From the NCBI GenBank assembly GCA_047639415.1, contig JBLINP010000087.1, positions 1-14,562 of the forward strand: 14,562 bases of DNA, written 5' to 3'. The position numbers and the translations under genes were made by a program. Under the pieces are notes generated by a model that was not told the DNA's origin, searched no databases, and saw only the letters and a program-made list of their open reading frames with translations. This DNA is from OFTM34 sp047639415 (GTDB taxonomy: Bacteria; Planctomycetota; UBA1135; GCA-002686595). Positions 7,436 through 14,562 of the stretch are shown here, piece by piece (within the stretch, counting starts at the first letter, position 1; each line of letters begins with the position of its first letter).

Positions 7436-8974
7436 TCAGTTCGCTTTCGAATCCTCTTTGCTCAGCTCAACCAGCCGCTCGAACAAAGCCTTGGACTCCT
7501 CTGAATTGAGCTTCTTATCCGCATCTTTGTCGAAGCTACTCAGAAGAAAATCTCTAAGCCGAGCGGGCAGCTCGCCTTGATTTAAAGCGCCGTCCGAGTT
7601 CTTGTCCAAACGATCCATCAACTGGGACAGTTCGTTCAGCGACTGAGAGCGACTCAGGTTTTTGGCGAACTTAGCCAATGCCTGGGCATAGAGCCTTTGC
7701 TCTATTTTTGTCGTTCCGTTTTTCTGGCTCGGCTCGGTGGGAACAACCAGCAAGACGATACTTCCCATTTCATCATTCGCGCTTCGTCCAAATTTGACTC
7801 GAATGGGGGGGCTAGTAGGATTGTTAGGGTTGTTTGCCGAGTTGTCGTAGATCAGTGTCGAGGTCAACACCGTGCCGGCCGGGAGCAGGAACTGATCCTT
7901 GAAATAGTACGTGTCCTGCCAGTCGAGATCCCATTCGGGAATGTTGAGGACGACCTCTTCCGTTCCGTCTGGAAACAACGCTGTCATCTTCATCGTCTTT
8001 CCGAGGAAGTGAGCGTGGCCGTGAACGCTGATACCCTCAGAATCGACCGGTATCGTAAATTTCTCCACCACCTTGAAATCAGATTTACCCGCGGGAATGT
8101 CGATGCCAGCGAACCTGCCTAGGTTTGGCGGCAGATCGATGACATGAATGTTTCGGCTCGGTGGCTTGTCCGCGAAATAGAGGCCTACCGAAGTTTGCTC
8201 GTGTTCCACTTTGCCTGTCGGGTGAAAGTGACTAGACAAAACGAGATCGGTTTTCTTGGGAATCAAGCGAGCAAGGTCGCCCGGCAGTTTGTGCGGCGTT
8301 ATCCCGGGCACGTAATCACCTAAGGGAATGTCCTGATTGATGGCCATGCCTTCGAAGCCGATTTGCCCATCAGCACCGTCCAGTTGCACGGCTTGTCTAG
8401 TTGGGTCGAGCGCATACCGCGAGTGGTGTAACGCGGTAGGGGCAGTCGAGTGTAGCTCTACGGCTTTCACCCATCGATCTTGGGGGAAGTTCAATGGGAG
8501 CACGAACTTGCGATAGAGGTCGGGGCCGTCGGCAGGAATCTCAAAGGCCCGCGACATGGTGACGATCAGGTCGGGTTCACCAAGGCGCCAACCTTGCGGG
8601 TATTGAGGCGTCGGGACGGCGTTGTCTGGATTTCCTTCGGGTTTGCCTTGGTCGATCCAATCGGAGAAAAGCGTAATTTGCTTATCGGTTAAGCGACGAA
8701 CGCCAACGAACTCGCGGTAATTGGTGTCTGCGTGCCAGGGCGGCATGTATCGAGTTTCAGTTGCAATCCGGATGGTCTTGGCCTTCTTCGAAACCTCTGC
8801 ATAGGTAGTCAAAGGGAACGGACCGATTTCTCCGGCGCGGTGGCAAGAGGTGCAATTCTCGAAGACGATCGGTTGAATGTCTTCGTAAAAAGTTACGGGC
8901 TCCTCGGTGGTGGGAGTCAAGCCCGAGGATGCAATGACAATCGTCGTGAGCGCGCTGAGAGATTTGAGTTTCAT
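7436..8974 (-). CDS. Cytochrome c - type II copper monooxygenase-like - EF-hand fusion protein
   Basis: A 512-aa exported protein with an N-terminal signal (about 1-22). Residues about 26-115 are a c-type cytochrome domain: CTSCH heme site (C41, C44, H45) and a probable axial Met in MPPW (M77). Residues about 150-412 resemble ascorbate-dependent type II copper monooxygenases (PHM/DBM family). Candidate copper ligands are the HH pair 183-184, H249/H251 in SHFHPTG, the HxHxH at 318-322 in VHGHAHFLG, and M403 in DEMG, which matches the DEM methionine of PHM. The C-terminus has two EF-hand loops, D457-E468 and D482-E493, with the expected acidic positions. The heme could feed electrons to copper in place of ascorbate; the substrate is unknown. 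A TAATAT hexamer (8984-8989) lies 9 bases before the ATG, so the 5' leader may be very short. It is the first gene of a pair with the redoxin. Confidence 0.87.
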   Translation of the reverse strand: MKLKSLSALTTIVIASSGLTPTTEEPVTFYEDIQPIVFENCTSCHRAGEIGPFPLTTYAEVSKKAKTIRIATETRYMPPWHADTNYREFVGVRRLTDKQITLFSDWIDQGKPEGNPDNAVPTPQYPQGWRLGEPDLIVTMSRAFEIPADGPDLYRKFVLPLNFPQDRWVKAVELHSTAPTALHHSRYALDPTRQAVQLDGADGQIGFEGMAINQDIPLGDYVPGITPHKLPGDLARLIPKKTDLVLSSHFHPTGKVEHEQTSVGLYFADKPPSRNIHVIDLPPNLGRFAGIDIPAGKSDFKVVEKFTIPVDSEGISVHGHAHFLGKTMKMTALFPDGTEEVVLNIPEWDLDWQDTYYFKDQFLLPAGTVLTSTLIYDNSANNPNNPTSPPIRVKFGRSANDEMGSIVLLVVPTEPSQKNGTTKIEQRLYAQALAKFAKNLSRSQSLNELSQLMDRLDKNSDGALNQGELPARLRDFLLSSFDKDADKKLNSEESKALFERLVELSKEDSKAN

Positions 8975-8997
8975 GAGCCTTCGATATTAGCCCAAAT

Positions 8998-9009
8998 TCA
9001 GAATTCTGA
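8998..9009. repeat. 12-base perfect palindrome upstream of the cytochrome/monooxygenase gene
   Basis: TCAGAATTCTGA, centred about 15 bases upstream of the possible -10 hexamer TAATAT of the monooxygenase gene. A GGAAT/ATTCC inverted repeat (5 bp, 5-base loop) follows within 20 bases. The position between the -35 and -10 regions would suit an operator, but chance in a short AT-richer stretch cannot be excluded. Together with the hairpin at 9116-9132 it accounts for the structure I can see in the 195-base gap 8975-9169. Confidence 0.25.
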
Positions 9010-9115
9010 GTTCGGAATACAAGATTCCTGGTGCTCGACGAAGCGAGCTGTTGAGTGGCACTTCGAAACCCTCTACGGATTAGCGCTAGCTGATTCGGAG
9101 ACGAGTGCGTAATTC

Positions 9116-9132
9116 CTCGACTCGCGGTCGAG
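9116..9132 (-). terminator. Possible weak terminator hairpin after the FG-GAP/thioredoxin gene
   Basis: CTCGAC and GTCGAG form a perfect 6-bp stem around a 5-base loop, about 38 bases past the TAA of the FG-GAP/ASPIC/thioredoxin gene on the minus strand. No T-tract follows, so termination efficiency is doubtful. Confidence 0.25.
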
Positions 9133-9169
9133 CTCGATACGCCCGACCCGCTCTTTGGATTGGTACGTG

Positions 9170-10297
9170 TTATCGGGCCGCGAGCTTGCGCAGCTTGGAA
9201 AGCGTCGGCGTCCCGCTCATGACCTCGAGGACTTGACCATCGCCGGTAGTGATAACCGTTGCAGGCAGTGCGTCTATTCCGAGGTGGGTGATGATGAATT
9301 GTGAAACACGCTTACGTTGCGCGTTGGGCAAGTCGGTGAGTAGCGAATAGGCCGGGTCCAGTTTTTGAACGTAGTCCTGGAGCATTTCGGGAGTGTCATT
9401 GACATCCACCGGAATTCCATACATCGCGACTTCTTTCGAGTCGAGAGCTGCGCGCAACTCTTTCATCGCCGGTAGCTTGCTGCGACAGGAAGCACACCAA
9501 GTGGCCATCGTCGAAAAAACAATCAAGGATTCGCCGTTGCTCTCGACGCCCATCATCTTCAAGAGTGTGGGTGATAGGCGCAGCTTTGATTCTGGGCGTG
9601 ACGCCACAGCACTACCGCTGCTGACTTCAGCAGGAGCGGGGCGATAAGGCGTCAGTTCGAACGCAGAGTCGCCGGACGCTTCGGCCTCATTCTCGTAGAC
9701 AGTGACAATCATGCCCGCGGGGACGTCGGTCAAAACTTGTTGAATGCCTGACGGCCAGCTTATCTCGAGTTTGGCAGCACTATCGCGCTTGCCAATTCCG
9801 ACGATCTGAGTCGTCGAGTTTTGCGCGGCGAGGCCCTCGCCACCACGGAACTCTCGCTTCAGTTGCTTATCGCCCAAATCGATAACGGCAATGGCTCCGT
9901 AGCCGTCGCGCGGTCCCCATTGCTCACTTTTGGCAGCCGTTTTGTTGCCGCCGACGAAGCGCAAGGCGATGAAGTTGTGTTGCTCGCCGGCTTTCAAGTC
10001 GCCGATCTGATTTCGGAACAAGCGCGTGCGAGGCGCATTCGCGTTTGTGGAAACCAAATCCGGCCAGCCATCGCGATCGAAATCTAACACTGCAAATACG
10101 CGGGCATCCGAGGGATCATCGGCTCCAGAAATCCCGGAAGCTTCGATGAAGTTCCCGACACCGTCATTCAAGAACAAGTGATTGCGCTCATGGCCGCTAA
10201 AGGAAGCTCCTTCTGTGCGACGTCCGCCGCCACCGGCTTCCTCATTATTGATTCCCCGCTTCTCATTATCGCGTACGACCGTACGCCAGAACGGGCT
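9170..10297 (-). other. Post-UGA segment: seventh FG-GAP repeat, ASPIC/UnbV and TlpA-like thioredoxin domain
   Basis: 375 sense codons follow the TGA in the same frame before a TAA. The part directly after it (FWRTVV, then a Gly-rich turn, then GHERNHLFLNDGVGNF) is typical of the join between the sixth and seventh repeats of CRTAC1-type proteins, so it does not look like the start of a new gene. The only non-ATG start, TTG at 10177, lies inside that conserved join and has no Shine-Dalgarno. The ASPIC domain includes an LEISWPSG motif. The thioredoxin domain has the order VFSTMATWCASC, then a PVDVN strand, then LPATVI. Independent translation is unlikely; this is the C-terminal half of the gene above. 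Automatic gene callers would probably split it off. Confidence 0.75.
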
Positions 10298-12211
10298 TCA
10301 TGTGTCTTCTGCGATTGCGACCTCTTTGGGCGCCGTATAGAAGCCGCTCATCGCGTAGATGTCGAGGTTGCTGTCGTTGTCGACGTCGAGGAATTGACCG
10401 CCCCAACTCCACCCTGCGGCGGATACGTGCAACTGTGTGTCTTGGTCACCGGAGACTAATTCGAATTGACCCTTTTGATTGCGGAAGAGCGAGTTGCCCT
10501 GCGCCATCATCTCGAACTCTTTCCCGATTTTGCCCGCCTTGGTCGTAATGCGTCGACCTGCTTTGCTAAACATGTTGGTGACGTACAGGTCTTGTTGACC
10601 GTCGTTGTCGTAGTCTCCCCATGCTGCGCCCATGCCGAAGCCGACGTCTGCCGTTCCCGTCTCGGTGGTGATGTCGGTGAACTTTCCGTCGCCGTCATTC
10701 CTGATCATCAGGTTCAACGAAAAGTCATTCGCAATATAGACATCCGCGTCGCCGTCTTCGTCGAAGTCAGCCCAGGTCGATTGAAAAGTATTTCGATAGC
10801 CATCCAACGGCCCGATGTCTTTCACGAGTTCGAAGCGTCCCTCTCCGACGTTCTTGTAAAGTAGGTTCGGCGGCCCGAGACGGTTTTTGATTCGGTGTGA
10901 AGGCTCGTTGTTGTAGTACTTGAGCGTTTCGTCTTTGATCTCTTTCGGTAGGAACTCGAGGGTGTCGTTGATGCCCTGAACGAACACCATCTGGGCGGCG
11001 TAGGTTGAGAAATACACGTCGAGCAATCCGTCGTTGTCATAGTCGACAACGTTGATCGACGAGACGAGGCCCGGCAGCTCTGCGTCCACATTTGATTTAC
11101 TCTGATCGACGAATTTCCCGTCGATGTTTTCCATGATTATGCTGTTTCTAAGGGTTCGACCGATCATGGCATCGAGGTCGCCGTCGTTGTCGAAGTCCGC
11201 AAAGAAGGCGGCCGAGCAATGCCCTCGAATATCAAGGCCGAGTTGCTTGGCGACCTCGACAAAAGTTCCGTCGCCCTTGTTCATAAAGAACTGGTTCACT
11301 CCCCAGCGTGCCATCAGATAAAAGTCGTCAAAACCATCCTGATTTAAATCAACGACAGCCAGGCCAGGGTGCCGATCATTGGCCGGCCAGTTGAAGTACT
11401 TGTGAGGCCGCTTGAACTTTTTGCCTTCGAGGAAGTTGGTTAGCACCATCTTCTCGTGAATTGAGTGGCGCGTATTCTTCAGCGAATTCGCATCGGGAAT
11501 CGCCGTGTCCAAGACGTCCTTAAAGAGGAGTTTGGACGCATCCATGGTTTGAAACTTTTTGGTCTTGAGTGCGCTGATGCGCCAAGTTGGCTTTTCTTCG
11601 CCTTCGACTTCTACGCGTACCCAATGGATTAAAAGTTTCGCGGTGGCGTAAGTAGGAGTTCCGTCCTTGAGTATCGCGAGGCTTTTAAAACCCGAGATGC
11701 TTTCATACTCATCTTCGGCTTCGTTAGTGAAGTCACCATCGATGTTGTAAAAACTGGCGAAGTCAAAGTACGTGACCGTATCGAGAAACGGTCGCCAAAG
11801 ATTCATGCCCGCAGCCGGTCGGGTTTTGTATTCGTGATCGATCGCCCAGGAGTTGCTTTCGATTTCGACGTGCTCGACGCTCTGGAGTTGTTTGAGTTCT
11901 CCGCTCGCATCTAAGTCGTCGAACGTCACGGATTCCGAAAAGAGTGAGGAACCGGCCATGCCGGGAAGGCTCATGTTCTGAATGTCTTTCGCCAGCTTGG
12001 GAAGCATGGACGAAAGCATCGTGAGAACGTTTTCGGTTCGATCAATCCGATCTAGGATTTTGTCCCTGTCGGCCTGATCGTCGAGTGCGTGAGCAGCAGG
12101 TGCAATTAAACTCAACAGAACTGCGCCGAGGCAGAGTCCGAGCCAATTCCATGTGGACTGGCGTCGAAGGCGAGATTGATTTGCGTTTGGGGAATCGTGC
12201 GAGGTAAACAT
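9170..12211 (-). CDS. FG-GAP/VCBS - ASPIC/UnbV - thioredoxin protein with in-frame UGA (candidate selenoprotein)
   Basis: Numbered from ATG 12211 (1013 aa if read through). This start is preferred over ATG 12277 because it puts a signal peptide at the N-terminus: a basic RLRR segment, a Leu-rich core, then cleavage after AHA (about 42). Residues 43-270 are a helical region followed by a possible NTF2-like domain. Calcium-binding FG-GAP loops (DxDxDGxxD type) begin at about 288, 339, 390, 482, 533 and 609. Codon 638 is TGA (10298-10300). The frame then stays open, giving FWRTVV, a seventh FG-GAP loop (about 710), ASPIC/UnbV (about 770-842) and a TlpA-like thioredoxin domain with WCASC (915-919) and a cis-Pro near 983, ending in TAA. 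Termination at the TGA would give 637 aa with six repeats. Seven repeats, as in the neighbouring FG-GAP gene, would close a seven-bladed propeller. Readthrough as selenocysteine, nonsense mutation and sequence error are the options. Its molecular substrate is unknown. Confidence 0.75.
10255..10295 (-). promoter_or_regulatory. SECIS-like hairpin just downstream of the in-frame UGA
   Basis: On the minus-strand transcript the hairpin begins 2 nt after the UGA. The lower stem pairs CCCGUUCU (10295-10288) with AGAA-G-CGGG (10263-10255), 8 bp with one bulged G. It is followed by an asymmetric internal loop, then a perfect 6-bp upper stem GCGUAC/GUACGC (10286-10281 with 10276-10271) capped by loop GGUC (10280-10277). 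The distance from UGA to the apical loop is 17 nt. The bacterial SECIS consensus asks for about 16-37 nt, a 3-14 nt loop and a G in its first two bases; all are met. E. coli fdhF, as I recall it, also has a GGUC loop, at 18 nt. The bulged U near the top of the fdhF stem is absent here. There is no U-tract, so it is not a terminator. Confidence 0.6.
10298..10300 (-). other. In-frame TGA codon, proposed selenocysteine
   Basis: Residue 638 from ATG 12211. The local peptide is EDT-U-SPFWR. From memory, related FG-GAP/ASPIC proteins often have Cys-Ser before this FW motif, so Cys/Sec exchange would fit; this needs an alignment. TGA ends several other genes in the window, so it is not a reassigned Trp codon here. 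Confidence 0.55.
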
Positions 12212-12312
12212 GCTAATTCGTAGGGATTCAGGATCCTTCACAGTACGAAGGCTTCCGGTTGTTGATAGACCCCACATCTGAATCTGAGCGGGGGCTTTTT
12301 CTGCTAATGATC

Positions 12313-12348
12313 TATGGTCTCATTCGTCCTGAGCGAGAAGAAACTCTC
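12313..12348 (-). terminator. Imperfect hairpin after the first FG-GAP gene
   Basis: In the 156-base gap on the minus strand, GAGAGAG and CTCGCTC can pair over 7 positions with one A-G mismatch around a 6-base loop. No T-tract follows directly. It is a weak candidate for termination or attenuation between the two FG-GAP genes; nothing else is evident in this gap. Confidence 0.15.
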
Positions 12349-12367
12349 TCACGACCTTCGAAAAACG

Positions 12368-14562
12368 TCAATCTTTTGGCCACTGAATGGCTTGGAGGAT
12401 TTCAGCTGAGTAGTCCGGCTTTCCCTCCGTGATCGTGATGCGTTGCCGGATCGGGAGATCGGCAAATTCTTGGCCTTGCTGTCCACCGGGCCAGTGGATC
12501 ACTAGCTTGACGATTCGCTCCGCATCACCCAAGCCGACTTCTTGTTGCAGGCTAGAAGCGCCGAAGCTTCCACCGCTGGATACATAGCGGTGCAGTTGGC
12601 GCTCGCCATTCGGACCGGCCACGGTCAGTACAAATCGAGTTCCGATCGCGGAGCGGTTCGCTTTTACCCCAACGAAACGCAGAGTCACCCAGGCATTGTC
12701 TGAGCCCGGATTTTCGAAGAGCGCGTTCGCAAAGCCATCGGCGGGAAACCATCCGCCCATCTGTGCGAACATGTCCTGATCTCCGTCGCCGTCCAAGTCA
12801 CCGAAGGCGATGCCGTGACCCTTTTGAAGGTGCCCAACGCGAGCAGAAGTCGTCACGTCAGCGAAGCGCTTACCTTCGATGTTCTTGTAGAGCACGTTCG
12901 GAACGAGCATCTCAAACAACGGCGCGCCCGTGCCTAAGTAGAAGTCCAAGAACCCGTCATTGTCGATGTCGCCAAAGTTGGCACCCATCGGGACTCGTGC
13001 ATGGTCGAGGCCGTAGGCAACGGTTTCGTCGGTGAAGGTTCCGTCACCGTCATTCATGAAGAGCTTCATGCGCTCGGCCTTGCGCGGTTGGCCGTAATAG
13101 TCGGCGGCAATCTCCGATACTCCGAAAGCTCCCCACCCGCCAACGTATAGATCGAGCGCGCCGTCGTTGTTCACGTCCCAGAACCAAGATGCAAAACTGC
13201 GGTCGCCCGGTTTGGTCGATTGAACCCCGAGGTCGGCGGCGACATCGGTGAACTTGCCATCAGCTTGATTGCGATACAGACGATTGGGCTGACCTAAGTT
13301 TGCAACGAAGAGGTCTGGATCGCCGTCGTTGTCGAAGTCGCCCCATGAGGCAGCTTTGCCATTGCGACTGTTGACGACACCGGCTTGCTTCGCGATCTCC
13401 GAGAAAGTTCCGTTGCCTTCATTGCGGAACAAGTTTGATGGCGAGTACTCCTTGCCGGCCAATTGTTCGTTGGGGACGTAAAGGTCAAGGTCGCCGTCCG
13501 AATCAAAATCGCACCAGGACGCACCGAGCGTCGGATAGGCGAATCTGCCCAGGCCAGCTTGGTCCGTGACGTCGCTAAAAGTCCCGTCTTCATTCTGACG
13601 CAGCAGGCTGTTGCGCTGACGTCCCCAGTTCTTCAGCCAAGCGCCTCGGACAACCAGGATGTCGAGGAGACCGTCGTTGTCGAAGTCGGCTTGGCAGATG
13701 TTGAAACAGCCGACTTCGTCCCCGAGCTTCGAGCGCTCGGACCAATCGCTGAATCCCGCTTCGCCGTCGTTGTGAAAGTAGGACAGCGGGGTGCAGGCCT
13801 CACCGGTGGAAACCACGATGTCGAGTAGCCCGTCACCATCGATGTCATCGATGATGACTCCGCCGGCAATGTCGCGCGTTTCCGCCATGCCCAGCATGGG
13901 AGCGACGTCTCTAAAGGCTGGACTTAGTACCGTGGCCTCGATTGCCGAATTGGGCAACGCAATGTCTGTTCCGATCAGCTCGGAGTAAGTGCCCGCGGTC
14001 ATGTGCGCAATTCCGTTGAGCCAACGTGCACCCGGGTCGTTTGGATTTCGGCTCAGATAGGATTCGAACTGCCCGGTGGCCAGCTGCGCGTAACTTGCGT
14101 CTGGCCATTGCCCCTTTTCGTCGATGGGGAATAAGCAACTGTCCGAATGATGATCAATCAGGCAATGCTGAGCTTCTCCACCTCTTAGGTAAGCCACACC
14201 GAGTGCTCTCTCGACCTTATTCAACTCGGGTGCTAAGTCTCCCTCCGTCGCCAATTTGAGAGCCGTTTGAAGTGTTGAAATACAAAGCTCGACTTCTCCA
14301 TGTTGGAGCAGCTCTTGTGCAAATTGAAGCGAAAGCAAAATCTTGGGACGAACGAAACCTTCCGTTCCGAAGGCTTCTTTCATTTTCGCATCGAGTGCAT
14401 CGAGTGGACCTCTTCCCGTGAGAGGCACGTTGGGGTCGGAGGCAAGTTTCTCGCAGATCTCGTGCGAGGTCAGCGATCTTCCGGACTTCGTCGTTGGTCC
14501 TGGCTTCGGAGACTTTTGCGCGACGGGCTTCGCGGTTTTGGCGATAGGTGCCGCGGGCGCTT
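12368..14562 (-). CDS. FG-GAP/VCBS - ASPIC/UnbV protein (CRTAC1 type), 5' end beyond the window
   Basis: About 730 residues are visible, and the frame is still open at the right edge, so the start lies outside. GTG 14428 is not the true start: 44 upstream codons continue in frame as an Ala/Pro/Lys-rich linker, as seen after a signal peptide or membrane anchor. Next is a helical TPR-like region with two notable Cys/His stretches (QHCLIDHH and DSCLFPI), then seven FG-GAP calcium loops at codons 195, 248, 307, 364, 418, 487 and 544 counted from 14428. They run from DIDGDGLLD to DLDGDGDQD and suggest a seven-bladed beta-propeller. The end is an ASPIC/UnbV domain (about 593-668; VSSGGSFGASS, then VIHWPGG). 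It stops at TGA 12368-12370, 156 bases before the next FG-GAP gene on the same strand. Probably exported and calcium-binding; the ligand or partner is unknown. Confidence 0.88.
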   Translation of the reverse strand, partial: APAAPIAKTAKPVAQKSPKPGPTTKSGRSLTSHEICEKLASDPNVPLTGRGPLDALDAKMKEAFGTEGFVRPKILLSLQFAQELLQHGEVELCISTLQTALKLATEGDLAPELNKVERALGVAYLRGGEAQHCLIDHHSDSCLFPIDEKGQWPDASYAQLATGQFESYLSRNPNDPGARWLNGIAHMTAGTYSELIGTDIALPNSAIEATVLSPAFRDVAPMLGMAETRDIAGGVIIDDIDGDGLLDIVVSTGEACTPLSYFHNDGEAGFSDWSERSKLGDEVGCFNICQADFDNDGLLDILVVRGAWLKNWGRQRNSLLRQNEDGTFSDVTDQAGLGRFAYPTLGASWCDFDSDGDLDLYVPNEQLAGKEYSPSNLFRNEGNGTFSEIAKQAGVVNSRNGKAASWGDFDNDGDPDLFVANLGQPNRLYRNQADGKFTDVAADLGVQSTKPGDRSFASWFWDVNNDGALDLYVGGWGAFGVSEIAADYYGQPRKAERMKLFMNDGDGTFTDETVAYGLDHARVPMGANFGDIDNDGFLDFYLGTGAPLFEMLVPNVLYKNIEGKRFADVTTSARVGHLQKGHGIAFGDLDGDGDQDMFAQMGGWFPADGFANALFENPGSDNAWVTLRFVGVKANRSAIGTRFVLTVAGPNGERQLHRYVSSGGSFGASSLQQEVGLGDAERIVKLVIHWPGGQQGQEFADLPIRQRITITEGKPDYSAEILQAIQWPKD

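Noticed and set aside
9170..10177. A separate gene starting at TTG 10177
   Set aside because: The start lies within a conserved FG-GAP join, lacks a ribosome site, and would begin a protein in mid-repeat without an export signal.
10255..10295. Rho-independent terminator at the TGA
   Set aside because: No U-tract follows and the hairpin lies within coding sequence that continues for over 1 kb.
10298..10300. TGA read as Trp through a variant genetic code
   Set aside because: DUF115, DUF669-like, sigma factor, monooxygenase and the first FG-GAP gene all end naturally at TGA, and TGG is used for Trp throughout.
10178..10300. A frameshift separating two genes
   Set aside because: Both parts are in the same frame and the 40 codons between them are open and conserved-looking; only the single TGA intervenes.
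11170..13690. Recurring short repeats resembling a repeat array (for example CCGTCGTTGTCGAAGTC at several sites)
   Set aside because: They are the codons of the FG-GAP loops (DFDNDG) read on the minus strand; spacing is irregular and the intervals are coding, so this is not CRISPR or a mobile repeat.
14426..14428. GTG 14428 as the start of the first FG-GAP gene
   Set aside because: The frame is open for 44 more codons to the window edge and encodes a secretory-type Ala/Pro/Lys linker, so the true start is outside.

Overview
The window looks like chromosomal DNA of a free-living Gram-negative bacterium with an elaborate exported proteome, most likely Planctomycetota or a near relative. The reasons are the co-occurrence of FG-GAP/VCBS-ASPIC (CRTAC1-type) proteins, a cytochrome c/copper-monooxygenase fusion, a lipoprotein redoxin and a planctomycete-style ECF sigma factor. 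This is an inference from gene content; there is no rRNA to confirm it. Genes are dense and form two convergent blocks. No gap without a gene exceeds 300 bases. I saw no IS element, CRISPR array or phage integration site.

Left block (+ strand, about 1-6750): an M19 membrane-type dipeptidase, a possible 56-residue overlapping small ORF, a DUF115/Maf-like protein, a small DUF669-like protein, NAD-dependent DNA ligase LigA, an ECF sigma factor and a tRNA-Val(CAC). LigA has a TATAAT box placed so that its message would begin at the start codon. The other + strand genes, apart from the dipeptidase, have recognisable Shine-Dalgarno sequences.

Right block (- strand, about 14562 down to 6837), in transcription order: a large FG-GAP/ASPIC protein cut by the window edge; a second FG-GAP/ASPIC protein fused to a thioredoxin domain; a cytochrome c-copper monooxygenase-EF-hand protein; and a lipoprotein redoxin 29 bases downstream of it. 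All four appear exported, so this reads as an extracytoplasmic calcium/copper/thiol-redox gene set.

The main observation is in the second FG-GAP gene. Its reading frame is interrupted by one in-frame TGA (10298-10300), after which the same frame stays open for 375 codons and encodes the seventh FG-GAP repeat, the ASPIC domain and a WCASC thioredoxin domain. Two bases after the TGA the transcript can fold into a 41-nt hairpin with an upper 6-bp stem capped by a GGUC loop, 17 nt from the UGA. That matches the bacterial SECIS layout, and as I recall the loop is the same as in E. coli fdhF. I propose a selenoprotein of a family not known to me as selenocysteine-containing. The alternatives are a nonsense mutation or a sequence error.
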